57,419 nucleotides of DNA from Paenibacillus lemnae (GCF_012933385.1 NZ_JABBPN010000023.1:1-57419); one strand, 5' to 3'. Counted from the first letter of the stretch, positions 1 through 9,056 are shown. Numbers and translations: made by a program. The notes: generated by a model from the sequence alone, not told the origin.

Positions 1-38
1 GACCGCCGCTCGTTTTTTCTTTATTGTACACAAAAAAA

Positions 39-77
39 CCTACAAGATGACTTTTTTCAAAGTGTCCATCTTGTAGG
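39..77 (-). terminator. Rho-independent terminator of the YneQ-like gene
   Basis: An 11-bp perfect inverted repeat (39-49 with 67-77) is flanked on the left by an A-run. Read on the minus strand, the stem is therefore followed by a T-run. It sits just past the stop of the minus-strand gene at 122-430. Confidence 0.75.
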
Positions 78-121
78 GTACAGTTTAATGCCGGGTATGT
101 CTTTTTTTTATGGAACAGTAA

Positions 122-430
122 TCAACCCTCATGTAATCCAAAGCGAACAATATGCTCATGCAGGCCTGCTTTTTCAAGCAGCTCGATCTGTTTGGAGCCC
201 ATGAGGTCAAAATGAGGATATGGCATACGCCGATGAATATAACGGGGGTCCAGTTCATTGGCCGTACACCACTGCCTCAACCTTACCAGATCGCTGCAGC
301 CAACCTTGGTGACCGAAGAAACTGAAGGAAATCTGGGGTCATACCAGTAATGCGTGAGATATGCGATCTCACCTGCTGCTACTCTGGTCTGCCAAGCTCT
401 TAATTCATTTCTTGAAATGCCAAATGCCAT
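122..430 (-). CDS. conserved hypothetical protein, YneQ-like
   Basis: A small cytoplasmic protein of 102 residues, with no signal peptide or membrane segment. It is rich in aromatic residues (an AYLTHYWYDPRFP-like stretch, PHFDLMG near the C-terminus). From memory it resembles the short Bacillales family typified by B. subtilis YneQ, of unknown function; that match was not searched. The frame stays open upstream to 505, but I place the start at the ATG of MAFGISRNEL. This ATG is preceded by an AAGGATGAGG ribosome binding site, and a TATAAT -10 box (465-470 complement) lies inside the longer reading frame. It is monocistronic and followed by a terminator at 39-77. A real gene is likely; the function is unknown. 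Confidence 0.7.
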   Translation of the reverse strand: MAFGISRNELRAWQTRVAAGEIAYLTHYWYDPRFPSVSSVTKVGCSDLVRLRQWCTANELDPRYIHRRMPYPHFDLMGSKQIELLEKAGLHEHIVRFGLHEG

Positions 431-464
431 CGCTGCCTCATCCTTTAAATCTGTATATTTCCTC

Positions 465-470
465 ATTATA
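465..470 (-). promoter_or_regulatory. -10 box (TATAAT) for the YneQ-like gene
   Basis: A perfect TATAAT on the minus strand lies 35 nt upstream of the preferred ATG at 430. It argues that the in-frame upstream ATGs are not used. The -35 region is weak. Confidence 0.45.
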
Positions 471-534
471 ACAGCATAGATATAGCTATAGTACATGTTG
501 GGCAAGAGAAACAGGCCAGTAAAGGGGGAGCATC

Positions 535-879
535 ATGATTTTGGAAACAGCGGTAATGCAGGTCAAACCGGGTACAGAAAATGATTTCGAAACGGCATTA
601 CGTGCAGCTTACGAGATGATTTCCCGCATGCGGGGATACCTCAATCATGAGCTGTATAAATGTATTGAATCACCACACGAGTATATTTTGATCATTCGCT
701 GGAGTACTGTCAAGGATCACAGCATGGGATTCCGAAAACCACCGGAATATGTACACTGGATGGAAGTACTCCAGACTTTTATGGACTCCCCTCCGGTGGA
801 AAAGCATTATGTTGATATTGTGGTCAGCGGCAGGAATGAAGCGGTCAACAGCACTCAGGAAGTAAGTCTGTCAGAATGA
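535..879 (+). CDS. ABM-domain monooxygenase-like protein
   Basis: A protein of 114 residues with the dimeric alpha/beta antibiotic-biosynthesis-monooxygenase (ABM) fold, one domain covering about residues 1-100. It starts ILETAVMQVKPG and has the typical mid-domain pattern of a helix, then EYILIIRWSTVKDH, then an HWMEV helix near an F-rich segment. Family members are small dimers that either oxidise aromatic substrates without cofactors or bind haem. No substrate can be inferred here. The start is supported by AAAGGGGGAG 5-10 nt upstream. It is divergent from the YneQ-like gene and ends in its own terminator (917-946). Confidence 0.8.
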   Translation: MILETAVMQVKPGTENDFETALRAAYEMISRMRGYLNHELYKCIESPHEYILIIRWSTVKDHSMGFRKPPEYVHWMEVLQTFMDSPPVEKHYVDIVVSGRNEAVNSTQEVSLSE

Positions 880-916
880 TCTGAACCAAAATAATGGCTC
901 ATATAGAGGTAAACAG

Positions 917-946
917 GTGTCTTTCGCTGCAGAAAGGCGCTTTTTT
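917..946 (+). terminator. terminator after the ABM gene
   Basis: A 9-bp stem with two G-U pairs (917-925 with 932-940) has a 6-nt loop and is followed directly by six T. Confidence 0.75.
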
Positions 947-1018
947 GCTCTAAAAACAGGAATACAGGCCGGGTGTGCCGAAAGGGGAAGGAGCTGAAGA
1001 AAATTTAAGGAGTGAGTC

Positions 1019-1987
1019 ATCATCAATTATATAGAAGTTAAAGAACTGGCTGCACAAATTCGTTCAAACGTTAGCAAAGTCATTGTGGGCAAGGAGGACC
1101 TGATCGATAAATTGTTTATTGCCTTGATTACCTCGGGTCATGTACTTCTGGAAGATGCTCCTGGCACCGGGAAAACCATGCTGGCCAAGTCACTGGCAAA
1201 GTCTATTGAGTGCAGTTTTACCCGAGTGCAGTTTACCCCAGACCTGCTTCCTTCTGACCTGAGCGGGATCAACTACTTTAATCCCCAATCGGCCGAGTTT
1301 GTCTTTCGTTCTGGTCCATTATTTACAAATATCCTGCTGGCAGATGAGATCAACCGGGCCACGCCGCGCACGCAGTCCAGCCTGCTGGAATGCATGGAGG
1401 AGCGTCAAATCAGTATCGATGGGGTAACCCATATTCTGGATGAGCCTTTTATGGTCATGGCGACTCAAAATCCGCTGGAACAGCAGGGAACCTTCCCGCT
1501 TCCGGAAGCGCAGCTCGACCGATTCTTGTTCAAACTCAGTATGGGGTACCCGGACAGCCAGGAAAGTGTGCAGATTTTAAAACGTTTTACGAATAGAGAG
1601 CCGTTAACTGAGCTGAATGCCGCTGTTACTGCAGACAAGCTGCTGGCGGCTAAAAAAACGGCAGCAGCCATTCATGTGAGTGATGTAATGCTGGAATATA
1701 TCGTTGCTCTGGCAGAGCAGACCCGAAAAGATGAAGCGGTAGCTTCCGGCGTGAGTCCCAGAGGATGTCAGGCATTGCTTAGAGCTGTTCAGGTTCAGGC
1801 CATACTGGAAGGCAGAGAGTTCGTGACTCCGGATGATATTAAAAAATTGGCTGCTCCTGCCTGGTCACACCGTCTTCTTCTTAAAGGAACACATCGGGCT
1901 AGAATGAGTCATGCTGGCGCGGAAGAGATCATGGAACGCATCCTCCGTCAGGTTCCTGTGCCTTCCGAAGACCCGGCTCTGTTGTAG
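1019..1987 (+). CDS. MoxR-family AAA+ ATPase, non-canonical start
   Basis: A cytoplasmic AAA+ ATPase of the MoxR family. These proteins usually act as chaperones for maturing partner proteins and sit beside DUF58 (VWA-like) and DUF4129 or transglutaminase genes, as here. Visible motifs are Walker A GTGKT, Walker B LLADEIN, sensor 1 ATQNP, and the C-terminal lid with SPRG. The conserved N-terminus (NYIEVKELAAQIRSNVSKV) is encoded from about 1022 but has no ATG, GTG or TTG. The frame opens after a TGA at 1013-1015, and the only good ribosome binding site (AAGGAG 1007-1012) points to ATC at 1019 or 1022. The first ordinary start in frame is a GTG at 1085, which has no ribosome binding site and would remove about 21 residues while keeping Walker A. 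I annotate from 1019. The product is 322 codons long by that choice. It is first in a MoxR-DUF58-DUF4129-pullulanase gene run. Confidence 0.85.
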   Translation: MINYIEVKELAAQIRSNVSKVIVGKEDLIDKLFIALITSGHVLLEDAPGTGKTMLAKSLAKSIECSFTRVQFTPDLLPSDLSGINYFNPQSAEFVFRSGPLFTNILLADEINRATPRTQSSLLECMEERQISIDGVTHILDEPFMVMATQNPLEQQGTFPLPEAQLDRFLFKLSMGYPDSQESVQILKRFTNREPLTELNAAVTADKLLAAKKTAAAIHVSDVMLEYIVALAEQTRKDEAVASGVSPRGCQALLRAVQVQAILEGREFVTPDDIKKLAAPAWSHRLLLKGTHRARMSHAGAEEIMERILRQVPVPSEDPALL

Positions 1988-1997
1988 GAGCTAAGTT

Positions 1998-3101
1998 ATG
2001 GGAGCTTATTGGATTCTGCTCATGGCCGTGGTTATTGTCCAGCTGCAGGCGATATTGTTTCGCCGGTTTGCCTTGAAGAGGCTGCATTACAGCCGCACAT
2101 TCGATGTTTCAGCTTGTTATGAGGGCGACCGTTTCGAACTGGTGGAAACCATAGAGAATCGCAAGCCTCTCCCTGTACCATGGCTTCGGGTAGAATCTCA
2201 ATTCCGGAGTGGCATTCAGTTTAAAGGTCAATTGAATCTGGATATCAGTGAAGGGCAGTTCAATCAGAATCATAAAAGCTTTTTCAGTCTGATGCCTTGG
2301 ACCAAGATTGTACGAAAACATCATGTAACCGCCGCACGCCGAGGCATTTACCGCCTGGGTACCGTATCGGTGACATCTGGTGATCTGGTTGGCATATCGA
2401 CGGTCGTGGAGAGCCTGCCTCTGGAAGGGCACCTTACCATCTATCCTGATCCTGTCGATGTTACGGATATGGAACTTCCAGTGCAGACATGGATGGGGGA
2501 TATGATCGTACAACGATGGATCGTTCCGGACCCCTTTCATTTATCCGGGGTTCGGGAATATCGGGAAGGCGATTCATTAAAGGATATTCACTGGAAAGCC
2601 AGCGCGAGAAGCGGAGAGATTCAAGTTCACCGGAAAGAGGCTACGGCAGACAGCAGGCTTATGATCTATTTGAATGTGGAAGATCATGAACATATGTGGA
2701 ACCGGGCGACAAAACCGGAGACTATCGAATACGGAATCCGTCTTGCAGCAGGGATTTCCATTCATCTTTTATCCCAAGGCCAGGTCGTTGGCTTCGGCAG
2801 CAATGCCACCATGGATGAGCACATCTCACTTTCTCCATTTGTGCCCCCGGCTGCTGGTATGAGTCAGCAAACAGCCATTATGGAAGTACTCGCTGCATTG
2901 GAGCTGAGTCGTTCTGTCTCGTTTCATGATTATATGGAGTCAGAGCTGCGTAATCTGGAAGTCGATTATGACATGTTGGTCGTAACCTCATATATGAATG
3001 ACAAGCTGGAACGAGTGATAGACCGTTTCCGTCAAGATGGCCATCGGGTGCAAATCCATCTGCTGGATGAATCCGGGGTCCGGAAGGAGGCGTCTGCATG
3101 A
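1998..3101 (+). CDS. DUF58 domain protein
   Basis: A membrane-anchored protein of 367 residues. One hydrophobic N-terminal segment (about residues 3-22) is followed by a beta-rich region and the DUF58 domain. That domain carries the signature REYREGDSLKDIHWKASAR at about 185-205, then a VWA-like portion to the C-terminus. The family is the usual partner of MoxR ATPases. It starts 10 nt after the moxR stop behind GGAG, and its last codons overlap the next gene by 4 nt (ATGA), which indicates translational coupling. Its role in envelope maintenance is only inferred from the family context. Confidence 0.88.
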   Translation: MGAYWILLMAVVIVQLQAILFRRFALKRLHYSRTFDVSACYEGDRFELVETIENRKPLPVPWLRVESQFRSGIQFKGQLNLDISEGQFNQNHKSFFSLMPWTKIVRKHHVTAARRGIYRLGTVSVTSGDLVGISTVVESLPLEGHLTIYPDPVDVTDMELPVQTWMGDMIVQRWIVPDPFHLSGVREYREGDSLKDIHWKASARSGEIQVHRKEATADSRLMIYLNVEDHEHMWNRATKPETIEYGIRLAAGISIHLLSQGQVVGFGSNATMDEHISLSPFVPPAAGMSQQTAIMEVLAALELSRSVSFHDYMESELRNLEVDYDMLVVTSYMNDKLERVIDRFRQDGHRVQIHLLDESGVRKEASA

Positions 3102-4402
3102 AAAACCAATTCGGAATGGTTCGAATTTTGGGACAGGCAACAACGGAATGCCTGATATTTTTTCCTTTGTTATATATTCCGTTCTCGTTTATGGGATCAG
3201 ATATTGGTGACATATTAATAGTAGCATCCATCGTGTTGGCGGGTTACATAACTGGCTGGATGGCGGATAAATATATGAAGCTGAATACCCTGTTCAAGGC
3301 CGCCTCGATGGCGATAATCTTCTCAGTGTCCATGTCGCTGCTAATCTGGGGCTTGTCCTTGCAGACAGCCGCGGCTGGTCTGTTTTGGTTTATAGCTTTT
3401 TACAGAGGTGTCCGTATGGGCCAGGAGCACTGGTTCTCCCTATTTCCCGGTCGGGATTACCTGATAGGTTTGATTATCTACGCTGTCTCCAGTTTTATTT
3501 TGCAGTATATGCCGGAATTTGAGCCATACAGTAACGGATTAACGTGGCTTGGAGCAGCTGCTCTCATCGTTACATTGCTGCAGCTGAACCGCAGACATGT
3601 TGAGGATAGCACACTGCCGGGAAGTGAACCTCCAGCACTGGAAAAGAGGGTACGGCACCAGAACCAGGGCATGATCTGGTTTTTGATCACATGTATCGCT
3701 CTGCTTGTTCTTCTCCCCGTGCTGCGTAATGGGGCGGAGCAGGTATGGAACAGTATGGTAACCTGGATGTCAGGCCTGATTGACCGCTCTCCGGTTCAGG
3801 AGGATGACATGGTGCCGCCAAATCTCCAGGAGATGACACCCATGCTGCCTATAGAGGAAGAACCCCCGCCTCCGCCAGCGTGGCTGGTATGGCTTGAAAA
3901 CATGGTCAAGTATATTGTTTATATTGCCATGGGAGGAGCGGTTCTGTTTCTTCTGTATTATATTTTCACCAAAATGCCATCATGGTTCTCTGCGCTGTCA
4001 GCCTGGCTCAACCGGCTGCGGTCCCGGCAATCACCATTGACAGAAGCAGGGGCATACGAGGATGAAGTTGAGAGAATCAAGCCTGCTCGCATGGGGAAAC
4101 ATCGCAAAAGACGCAGCGTATTACGAAAGAAATCAGAGGATGACGGCATGGAGCATGATCTAAAGACCTTGATCCGGATGTGGTACAGGTCCTTGCTGGA
4201 ACGTAAAATCCGGGAAGGCTATGTGCTGCAAAAGCATCTGACGCCAAGAGAGACTGCAGATGATCTGGAGAGTAAAGATCAAACAAAAGCTGAACCGATA
4301 CCTGAAGAACTTGTGGAATATTATGAACAAGCCCGGTATGGTAACAAGGAGCTGGATCCACGAACGATGAAAGAGATACAAAAAGCACTGAAAACAAGAT
4401 AG
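3098..4402 (+). CDS. multi-pass membrane protein with DUF4129-like C-terminus
   Basis: A protein of 434 residues. Several hydrophobic segments lie in the first half (about 15-175), with another at about 190-210 and one at about 275-295. A proline/glutamate-rich linker (EEEPPPPPAW) precedes the last of these. The cytoplasmic tail (about 350-434) matches the DUF4129 pattern: LIRMWYRSLLERKIREGY, then LTPRETADDL, then YEQARYG. In many genomes this position is held by a transglutaminase-like TgpA protein with the same tail. I see no transglutaminase core here, so it appears to be a short version. It is coupled to the DUF58 gene by the ATGA overlap and followed after 13 nt by the pullulanase gene. 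Confidence 0.8.
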   Translation: MKNQFGMVRILGQATTECLIFFPLLYIPFSFMGSDIGDILIVASIVLAGYITGWMADKYMKLNTLFKAASMAIIFSVSMSLLIWGLSLQTAAAGLFWFIAFYRGVRMGQEHWFSLFPGRDYLIGLIIYAVSSFILQYMPEFEPYSNGLTWLGAAALIVTLLQLNRRHVEDSTLPGSEPPALEKRVRHQNQGMIWFLITCIALLVLLPVLRNGAEQVWNSMVTWMSGLIDRSPVQEDDMVPPNLQEMTPMLPIEEEPPPPPAWLVWLENMVKYIVYIAMGGAVLFLLYYIFTKMPSWFSALSAWLNRLRSRQSPLTEAGAYEDEVERIKPARMGKHRKRRSVLRKKSEDDGMEHDLKTLIRMWYRSLLERKIREGYVLQKHLTPRETADDLESKDQTKAEPIPEELVEYYEQARYGNKELDPRTMKEIQKALKTR

Positions 4403-4415
4403 GAGTGGACGGTAT

Positions 4416-6392
4416 ATGGCAGTACAGAAAGAAAACCATGCTTACGTAGATTATGGAGATATCAACGTGACCGGAGGCGTTTCTGTCTTTTCTTCTGAGT
4501 TTGATGAACAATTTTATTATGACGGGGATGATTTGGGGGCTGCCTATACATCTGAACAGACTAATTTTCGATTGTGGGCTCCTACGGCAAGTGAAGCCTT
4601 TGTATTGCTCTACTCGGAGTGGAACAGCGAAGACAGTACCAAAGTGCCAATGTTACGAGACATTCAGGGGACCTGGACAGCCAAGGTGGAAGAAGATTTG
4701 ATGGGGAAATTTTATACGTACCTGGTCAGAATCGGAAGTCAGTGGAACGAAGCAGCAGACCCTTATGCCAAAGCGGTGGGGGTGAATGGAGACCGGGCAG
4801 CGATCCTTGATCTTTCTAAGACGAACCCGGATGGATGGAGCAGCAGTAAGCCTCTTCTTGATCATCACTTAGACAGTGTGATCTATGAGCTGCATATTCG
4901 GGATTTTAGTATTCATAAAGACAGCGGTATTCAGCATAAAGGAAAATTTCTGGGGCTGACGGAAGAGGGAACACATGGACCTGGAGGCATCCCGACCGGA
5001 CTGGATCATATCAAAAAGCTTGGCGTCACCCATGTCGAACTTCTGCCCGTATTTGATTATGCAACAGAAAGCGTGGACGAGACGCATCTGAACGAGCCTC
5101 AGTACAATTGGGGATATGACCCCAAAAATTATAACGTACCAGAAGGCTCCTATGCTACAGATCCTTACTCACCGGAGGTTCGTATTCAAGAATTGAAAAT
5201 GATGATTCAAAAGCTGCATGATGCCGGACTGCGTGTCATCATGGATGTTGTATACAATCATGTTTACGATGGGTATCTCATCAATTTATCGAAACTGGTT
5301 CCTGGATATTACCTTAGATATACAGAGGACAGAAAGCTCTCCAACGGATCGGGCTGCGGTAATGATGTGGCGACCGAGCGTCCGATGGTACGAAAATTCA
5401 TTAAGGATTCGATTGTGCATTGGGTACACGAGTATCATATGGACGGTTTCCGTTTTGATCTGATGGGACTGATGGATATTGAGACGATGAATGAAATACG
5501 CCGTACACTGGATGACATCGATCCCACCATCATGACGATTGGTGAAGGGTGGATTATGGATACAGAGCTCCCTGCAGAGAAGCGAGCCAATCAGCAGCAT
5601 ACAGATAGACTGCCGGGGATCGGGCAGTTTAATGATGGTTTCCGGGATGCGGTCAAGGGAGATATTTTCATCCATGACCGTAAGGGATTTGTCAGTAAGG
5701 GATCTTCTTTTGAAGACCATGTGAAGCGGGGCATTGTTGGCGGAATAAGCTATGATGCAGCACTTACATCTTATGCGCTGGAGCCAGTGCAGACGGTTAA
5801 TTATGCTGAATGCCATGATAACCATACCCTGTGGGATAAAATAGAGCTGTCAGCACCCGAAGAAAGCGAGGAGGTCCGCAGATCGATGCACCGGCTCGCT
5901 TCATCCTTGATTCTGACCAGTCAAGGTATTCCGTTTCTTCATGCCGGCCAGGAATTTTACCGTACGAAGGGCGGGATCGAAAATTCCTATAAATCGCCGG
6001 ATGAAGTCAATCAGATGGACTGGGAGCAAGCTAACCGTCATCAGGACGGGGTTGAATATGTTCGCAGGCTGATCCAGCTCCGCAAAAATTACAGTGGCTT
6101 TCGCTTGAGAGATGCTGATCAGATTAAAAGACGCCTTACTTTCGTAGATGCACCGCCGAATGCGGTTGCTTATACGATTCAGGGTGTGGAAGAGAACGGC
6201 ATGAGAGAAGACCTGTATGTCCTGCACTATGCCGCGCGTGACCAGATTCATCTTGACCTGCCGCATTCAGGTAAATGGAATGTTCTGTTTGGAGAGGAAA
6301 TGCTCAGTGAGCTGTACGAAAGCCATATACTAGTTCAAGGGATTGGAACTGTAATTCTATCTCACAGCAGTAAAATACCATTAACTGTGTAA
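4416..6392 (+). CDS. pulA: type I pullulanase
   Basis: A debranching enzyme hydrolysing alpha-1,6 links in pullulan or glycogen-type glucans. It has 658 residues and no signal peptide, so it is probably cytoplasmic. A CBM48-like N-terminal domain (FRLWAPTASEAFVLLY) is followed by the pullulanase signature YNWGYDP at about 230 and the GH13 regions. Region I is DVVYNH (about 275-280). Region II is GFRFDLMG, with the nucleophile Asp near 347. Region III is IGEGW, with the acid/base Glu near 377. Region IV is ECHDNH, with Asp near 468. The start follows GGAGTGG. It lies 13 nt behind the DUF4129 gene and is probably co-transcribed, an unusual partner for a MoxR operon. Confidence 0.93.
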   Translation: MAVQKENHAYVDYGDINVTGGVSVFSSEFDEQFYYDGDDLGAAYTSEQTNFRLWAPTASEAFVLLYSEWNSEDSTKVPMLRDIQGTWTAKVEEDLMGKFYTYLVRIGSQWNEAADPYAKAVGVNGDRAAILDLSKTNPDGWSSSKPLLDHHLDSVIYELHIRDFSIHKDSGIQHKGKFLGLTEEGTHGPGGIPTGLDHIKKLGVTHVELLPVFDYATESVDETHLNEPQYNWGYDPKNYNVPEGSYATDPYSPEVRIQELKMMIQKLHDAGLRVIMDVVYNHVYDGYLINLSKLVPGYYLRYTEDRKLSNGSGCGNDVATERPMVRKFIKDSIVHWVHEYHMDGFRFDLMGLMDIETMNEIRRTLDDIDPTIMTIGEGWIMDTELPAEKRANQQHTDRLPGIGQFNDGFRDAVKGDIFIHDRKGFVSKGSSFEDHVKRGIVGGISYDAALTSYALEPVQTVNYAECHDNHTLWDKIELSAPEESEEVRRSMHRLASSLILTSQGIPFLHAGQEFYRTKGGIENSYKSPDEVNQMDWEQANRHQDGVEYVRRLIQLRKNYSGFRLRDADQIKRRLTFVDAPPNAVAYTIQGVEENGMREDLYVLHYAARDQIHLDLPHSGKWNVLFGEEMLSELYESHILVQGIGTVILSHSSKIPLTV

Positions 6393-6405
6393 TGTCCGGC
6401 TTCGA

Positions 6406-6444
6406 CTCTATCTGATATCCTAGTAAGGATGAAATCAGATAGAG
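6406..6444 (+). promoter_or_regulatory. stable hairpin between pulA and the SLH-GH18 gene
   Basis: A perfect 11-bp inverted repeat (6406-6416 with 6434-6444) encloses a second 5-bp stem (ATCCT with AGGAT, 4-nt loop), with only a 3-nt bulge between them. No T-run follows, and it ends 4 nt before the GAGG ribosome binding site of the next gene. It could be a processing or stability element, or a translational control hairpin rather than a terminator. Confidence 0.5.
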
Positions 6445-6456
6445 AATTGAGGCGTG

Positions 6457-8067
6457 ATGTTGAAGAAGATTGTACAAATTTTACTGGCAGCAATACTATG
6501 TTTTTCGAGTGTAAGTACAGGTGCGGAAGCAAAATCCGTACTGTATAAGGACATATCTTCCAGTTATGCACGCGATGCCATTGAGACATTGACCCAGAGA
6601 GGCGTCTTGACCGGGGTCGGTGACGGTTTGTTTGTGCCGCGTAAACCTTTAAGCCGAGCAGAATTTACAGCCATGCTGATGCGTGTACTGAACATGGACG
6701 CTGTGAACAATGATATTAGTGCCTTTCGGGATGTTTCAAAATCTGCTTGGTATTATGGATGGATTCATGCCGCAGTCAACCTGTCCTTAGTAAGCGGTAC
6801 GGGTGAACGTGTATTTGAGCCAAACGTTTTCATTACTAGACAGGAAGCTGCTGTTATGGCTGCGCGGGCCATGAAATTAGGAAATCATGCTGTGCAAGCA
6901 GGCAGGACCGTATATGCTGATGAATCTGTCATCTCATCCTGGGCCAAAAGCGATGTCCGGCTGGTAAGCAGTGCAGGCTGGATGAAGGGGGATCAGTATG
7001 GCTTTCGCCCACTGGATTTCATAACACGGCAGGAAGCGGCCGCTTTAATCGATCGCATTCTGAACGCAGGAAATGTGAAGCGAGTTGTCGATACCAAAGC
7101 GAAAACCAAAGGAATCCGAATGGGCTGGCTTTATAACGGAACGACATCTCAATATATTTCTTACGCCCAATCGGCAGGTCTGAACACCTTGGTTCCCAGA
7201 TGGTATTATGTCGAGAAAGACGGATCGGTTTCCGATTATACTGACCAGAAGCTGTTAAACTGGAGCCGCCAAAGCGGAACTGCGGTATGGGGCATGCTGG
7301 GCAATCGTTCAGACATCGATGCTACACATTCCATGCTGCAGAGCGCATCAGCCCGCAGAACTGTCATACAGTCTGTGTCAGACTATGTGCGTATCTACAA
7401 ACTGGATGGGATCAATATTGATTTTGAAAACGTGTCTGGAGCAGACCGGCAGCAGCTCACCCTGTTTGTAAGAGACATGGCAGCTGAGCTGCATCGTGTC
7501 GGTGCTGTGTTATCCATTGATGTGTCTCCGGATCTGCAAACAGATTGGACCGCCGCTTTTGACTACAAGGCGCTGGGAACTTATGCGGATTATGTAGTGT
7601 TCATGGGGTATGATCAGCACTGGGGCGGATCCCCAAAAGCTGGTTCTGTATCCTCATTGCCCTGGTTTACTTCAGCCATGGATACCATGCTGACAGTCGT
7701 ACCTTCAACTAAAAGTATTGCCGCCATGCCGCTGTATACCCGGGATTGGAAGCTGGGATCGCCTCCTACTTCCGAGGACATCACGTTAATCGAACAAGGA
7801 AGGCGAGCCACTCACTACTCTACTAATCTGAAGTGGAAGCCGGATATTGGACAGTATACGTCAACTTATTGGTTACATGGTTTTGCCCACCGGATCTGGA
7901 TGGAGGAAGCCAGGTCGCTTTCCCGTAAACATGCAGCAGCTGCTGCAAGGAATGTTGCAGGAACGGCGTACTGGTACTCCGGAAGTGAAACGCCGGAAGT
8001 CTGGCGTGCTGTGAATAACATCCAAAGGTATCAGCATTATCATTTTATTTATGCGGCTGTGGAGTGA
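6457..8067 (+). CDS. secreted SLH-domain GH18 glycosidase
   Basis: A cell-wall-bound glycoside hydrolase of about 536 residues. It has a signal peptide (LKKIVQILLAAILCF, cleavage near AEA-KS). Three SLH repeats follow, at about 30-80, 90-145 and 150-205, each with an F/Y-D-V/I start and a (S/T)R(A/Q)E motif; these bind pyruvylated secondary wall polymer. The C-terminal half is a GH18 catalytic domain with LDGINIDFEN, which supplies the family DxxxDxE with the acid Glu near residue 325. It resembles spore or wall lytic GH18 proteins of the YaaH/YdhD type, so the substrate is likely peptidoglycan or chitin-like glycan. The start is GTG 6454, ATG 6457 or TTG 6460; GAGG at 6449-6452 favours the last two. 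Confidence 0.88.
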   Translation: MLKKIVQILLAAILCFSSVSTGAEAKSVLYKDISSSYARDAIETLTQRGVLTGVGDGLFVPRKPLSRAEFTAMLMRVLNMDAVNNDISAFRDVSKSAWYYGWIHAAVNLSLVSGTGERVFEPNVFITRQEAAVMAARAMKLGNHAVQAGRTVYADESVISSWAKSDVRLVSSAGWMKGDQYGFRPLDFITRQEAAALIDRILNAGNVKRVVDTKAKTKGIRMGWLYNGTTSQYISYAQSAGLNTLVPRWYYVEKDGSVSDYTDQKLLNWSRQSGTAVWGMLGNRSDIDATHSMLQSASARRTVIQSVSDYVRIYKLDGINIDFENVSGADRQQLTLFVRDMAAELHRVGAVLSIDVSPDLQTDWTAAFDYKALGTYADYVVFMGYDQHWGGSPKAGSVSSLPWFTSAMDTMLTVVPSTKSIAAMPLYTRDWKLGSPPTSEDITLIEQGRRATHYSTNLKWKPDIGQYTSTYWLHGFAHRIWMEEARSLSRKHAAAAARNVAGTAYWYSGSETPEVWRAVNNIQRYQHYHFIYAAVE

Positions 8068-8914
8068 CCTTGGAAATCCACTCAAACATACGAGTAATGC
8101 ATTCCAGATGAATTTGCAGGGGAAGATGATGGCCAAGGTCTTCATAAATGTGCATATCGGCTTTTTTACCATGTTCCTGCAGACGCTTGTACATAAGATA
8201 AGCATGCTGGATTGAAACCTGATGATCTTTACTGCCATGCACGATCAGAACCGGACAGTTCAGCAAGGGGACATAATGAACCGGGGATCTCTTCTCATAA
8301 CGTTCGGGATATTTCGCAGGCGTCCCGCCTATGACCCGCTTCATCATCCGCCTGAGATCCACTCGTTCTTCATACGTTAAGGCCAGATCGGATACCCCGC
8401 CCCATAAAATGAGGCTTGCCGCCTTTTCAGCATGGACGGCAGCGTAAGCCGCGTTGATCGTACCGCGTGAGAAGCCCAGGAAATGAATGCGTTCAGGATT
8501 TATCCACTCCAGCCGTTTCAGCCAATGAAGGGCATTCAGGACATCCTGCATATCCGAACCGCCAAATTCATCTCGTCCTTCACTACCCTCATTCCCGCGG
8601 TATGCAGGAGCGAATACAATGCAGCCGTGACCGGCGAATTGCTGAAGCCAGTCCATTCGTACAGCACCTACCCGCCCGATTCCTCCACGGCAGTACACCA
8701 GCAGCGGCAGCTCAACAGGCAGTGGGTCGAGATTATCTGCAGGTGACTTTGGAGAGTCACAGTAACAAGCGATAAGTTCAGCATTTATTACCGAAGATTC
8801 CAGCTTTAGCTGAGTAAGCCAATATTCCGCGTGTATACCTGTTAACCTGCTGGGAAGTGCCAGGTAGCCTATGACCTTCAAGTCATCTGATAAATAGGTT
8901 ACTTTAAAGATCAT
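8045..8914 (-). CDS. alpha/beta hydrolase (prolyl oligopeptidase-like)
   Basis: A cytoplasmic serine hydrolase of 289 residues. The nucleophile elbow is GFSRG near residue 155, preceded by RIHFL. An oxyanion segment (YCRGGIGRVG) lies near 85. The C-terminal LIVHGSKDHQVS and DLGHHLP supply the catalytic Asp and His. The overall pattern fits the S9 or dienelactone-hydrolase clan, and the substrate is unknown. I choose ATG 8914 because GGAGG lies 8 nt upstream; a longer frame from a GTG at 8929 would start inside that ribosome binding site. It is convergent with the SLH-GH18 gene, and the two coding regions overlap by 23 nt at their 3' ends with no terminator between them. Confidence 0.87.
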   Translation of the reverse strand: MIFKVTYLSDDLKVIGYLALPSRLTGIHAEYWLTQLKLESSVINAELIACYCDSPKSPADNLDPLPVELPLLVYCRGGIGRVGAVRMDWLQQFAGHGCIVFAPAYRGNEGSEGRDEFGGSDMQDVLNALHWLKRLEWINPERIHFLGFSRGTINAAYAAVHAEKAASLILWGGVSDLALTYEERVDLRRMMKRVIGGTPAKYPERYEKRSPVHYVPLLNCPVLIVHGSKDHQVSIQHAYLMYKRLQEHGKKADMHIYEDLGHHLPLQIHLECITRMFEWISKVTPQPHK

Positions 8915-8997
8915 CTTTGATTCCTCCACTCTGGATCAAATCCAAATCAAGTTTTCATTTCACTATACTCTTCTGCCCCATATCTCTCAAGTTTCAC

Positions 8998-9027
8998 TTG
9001 CCAAGCAGGCACACAATATGTTATATT
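8998..9027 (+). promoter_or_regulatory. probable promoter of tRNA-His
   Basis: TTGCCA (8998-9003) and TATATT (9022-9027) with an 18-nt spacer lie 30 nt upstream of the tRNA. Confidence 0.45.
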
Positions 9028-9056
9028 AATAATCCAAGTTCATAATTTGTTCTTAT

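Noticed and set aside
4077..4511. Minus-strand 144-aa frame at the DUF4129-pulA junction
   Set aside because: It is antisense to two well-supported genes and resembles no family.
8045..8067. Frameshift or fusion at the overlapping ends of the GH18 and hydrolase genes
   Set aside because: Both proteins end normally; the 23-nt convergent overlap is simply tight packing.
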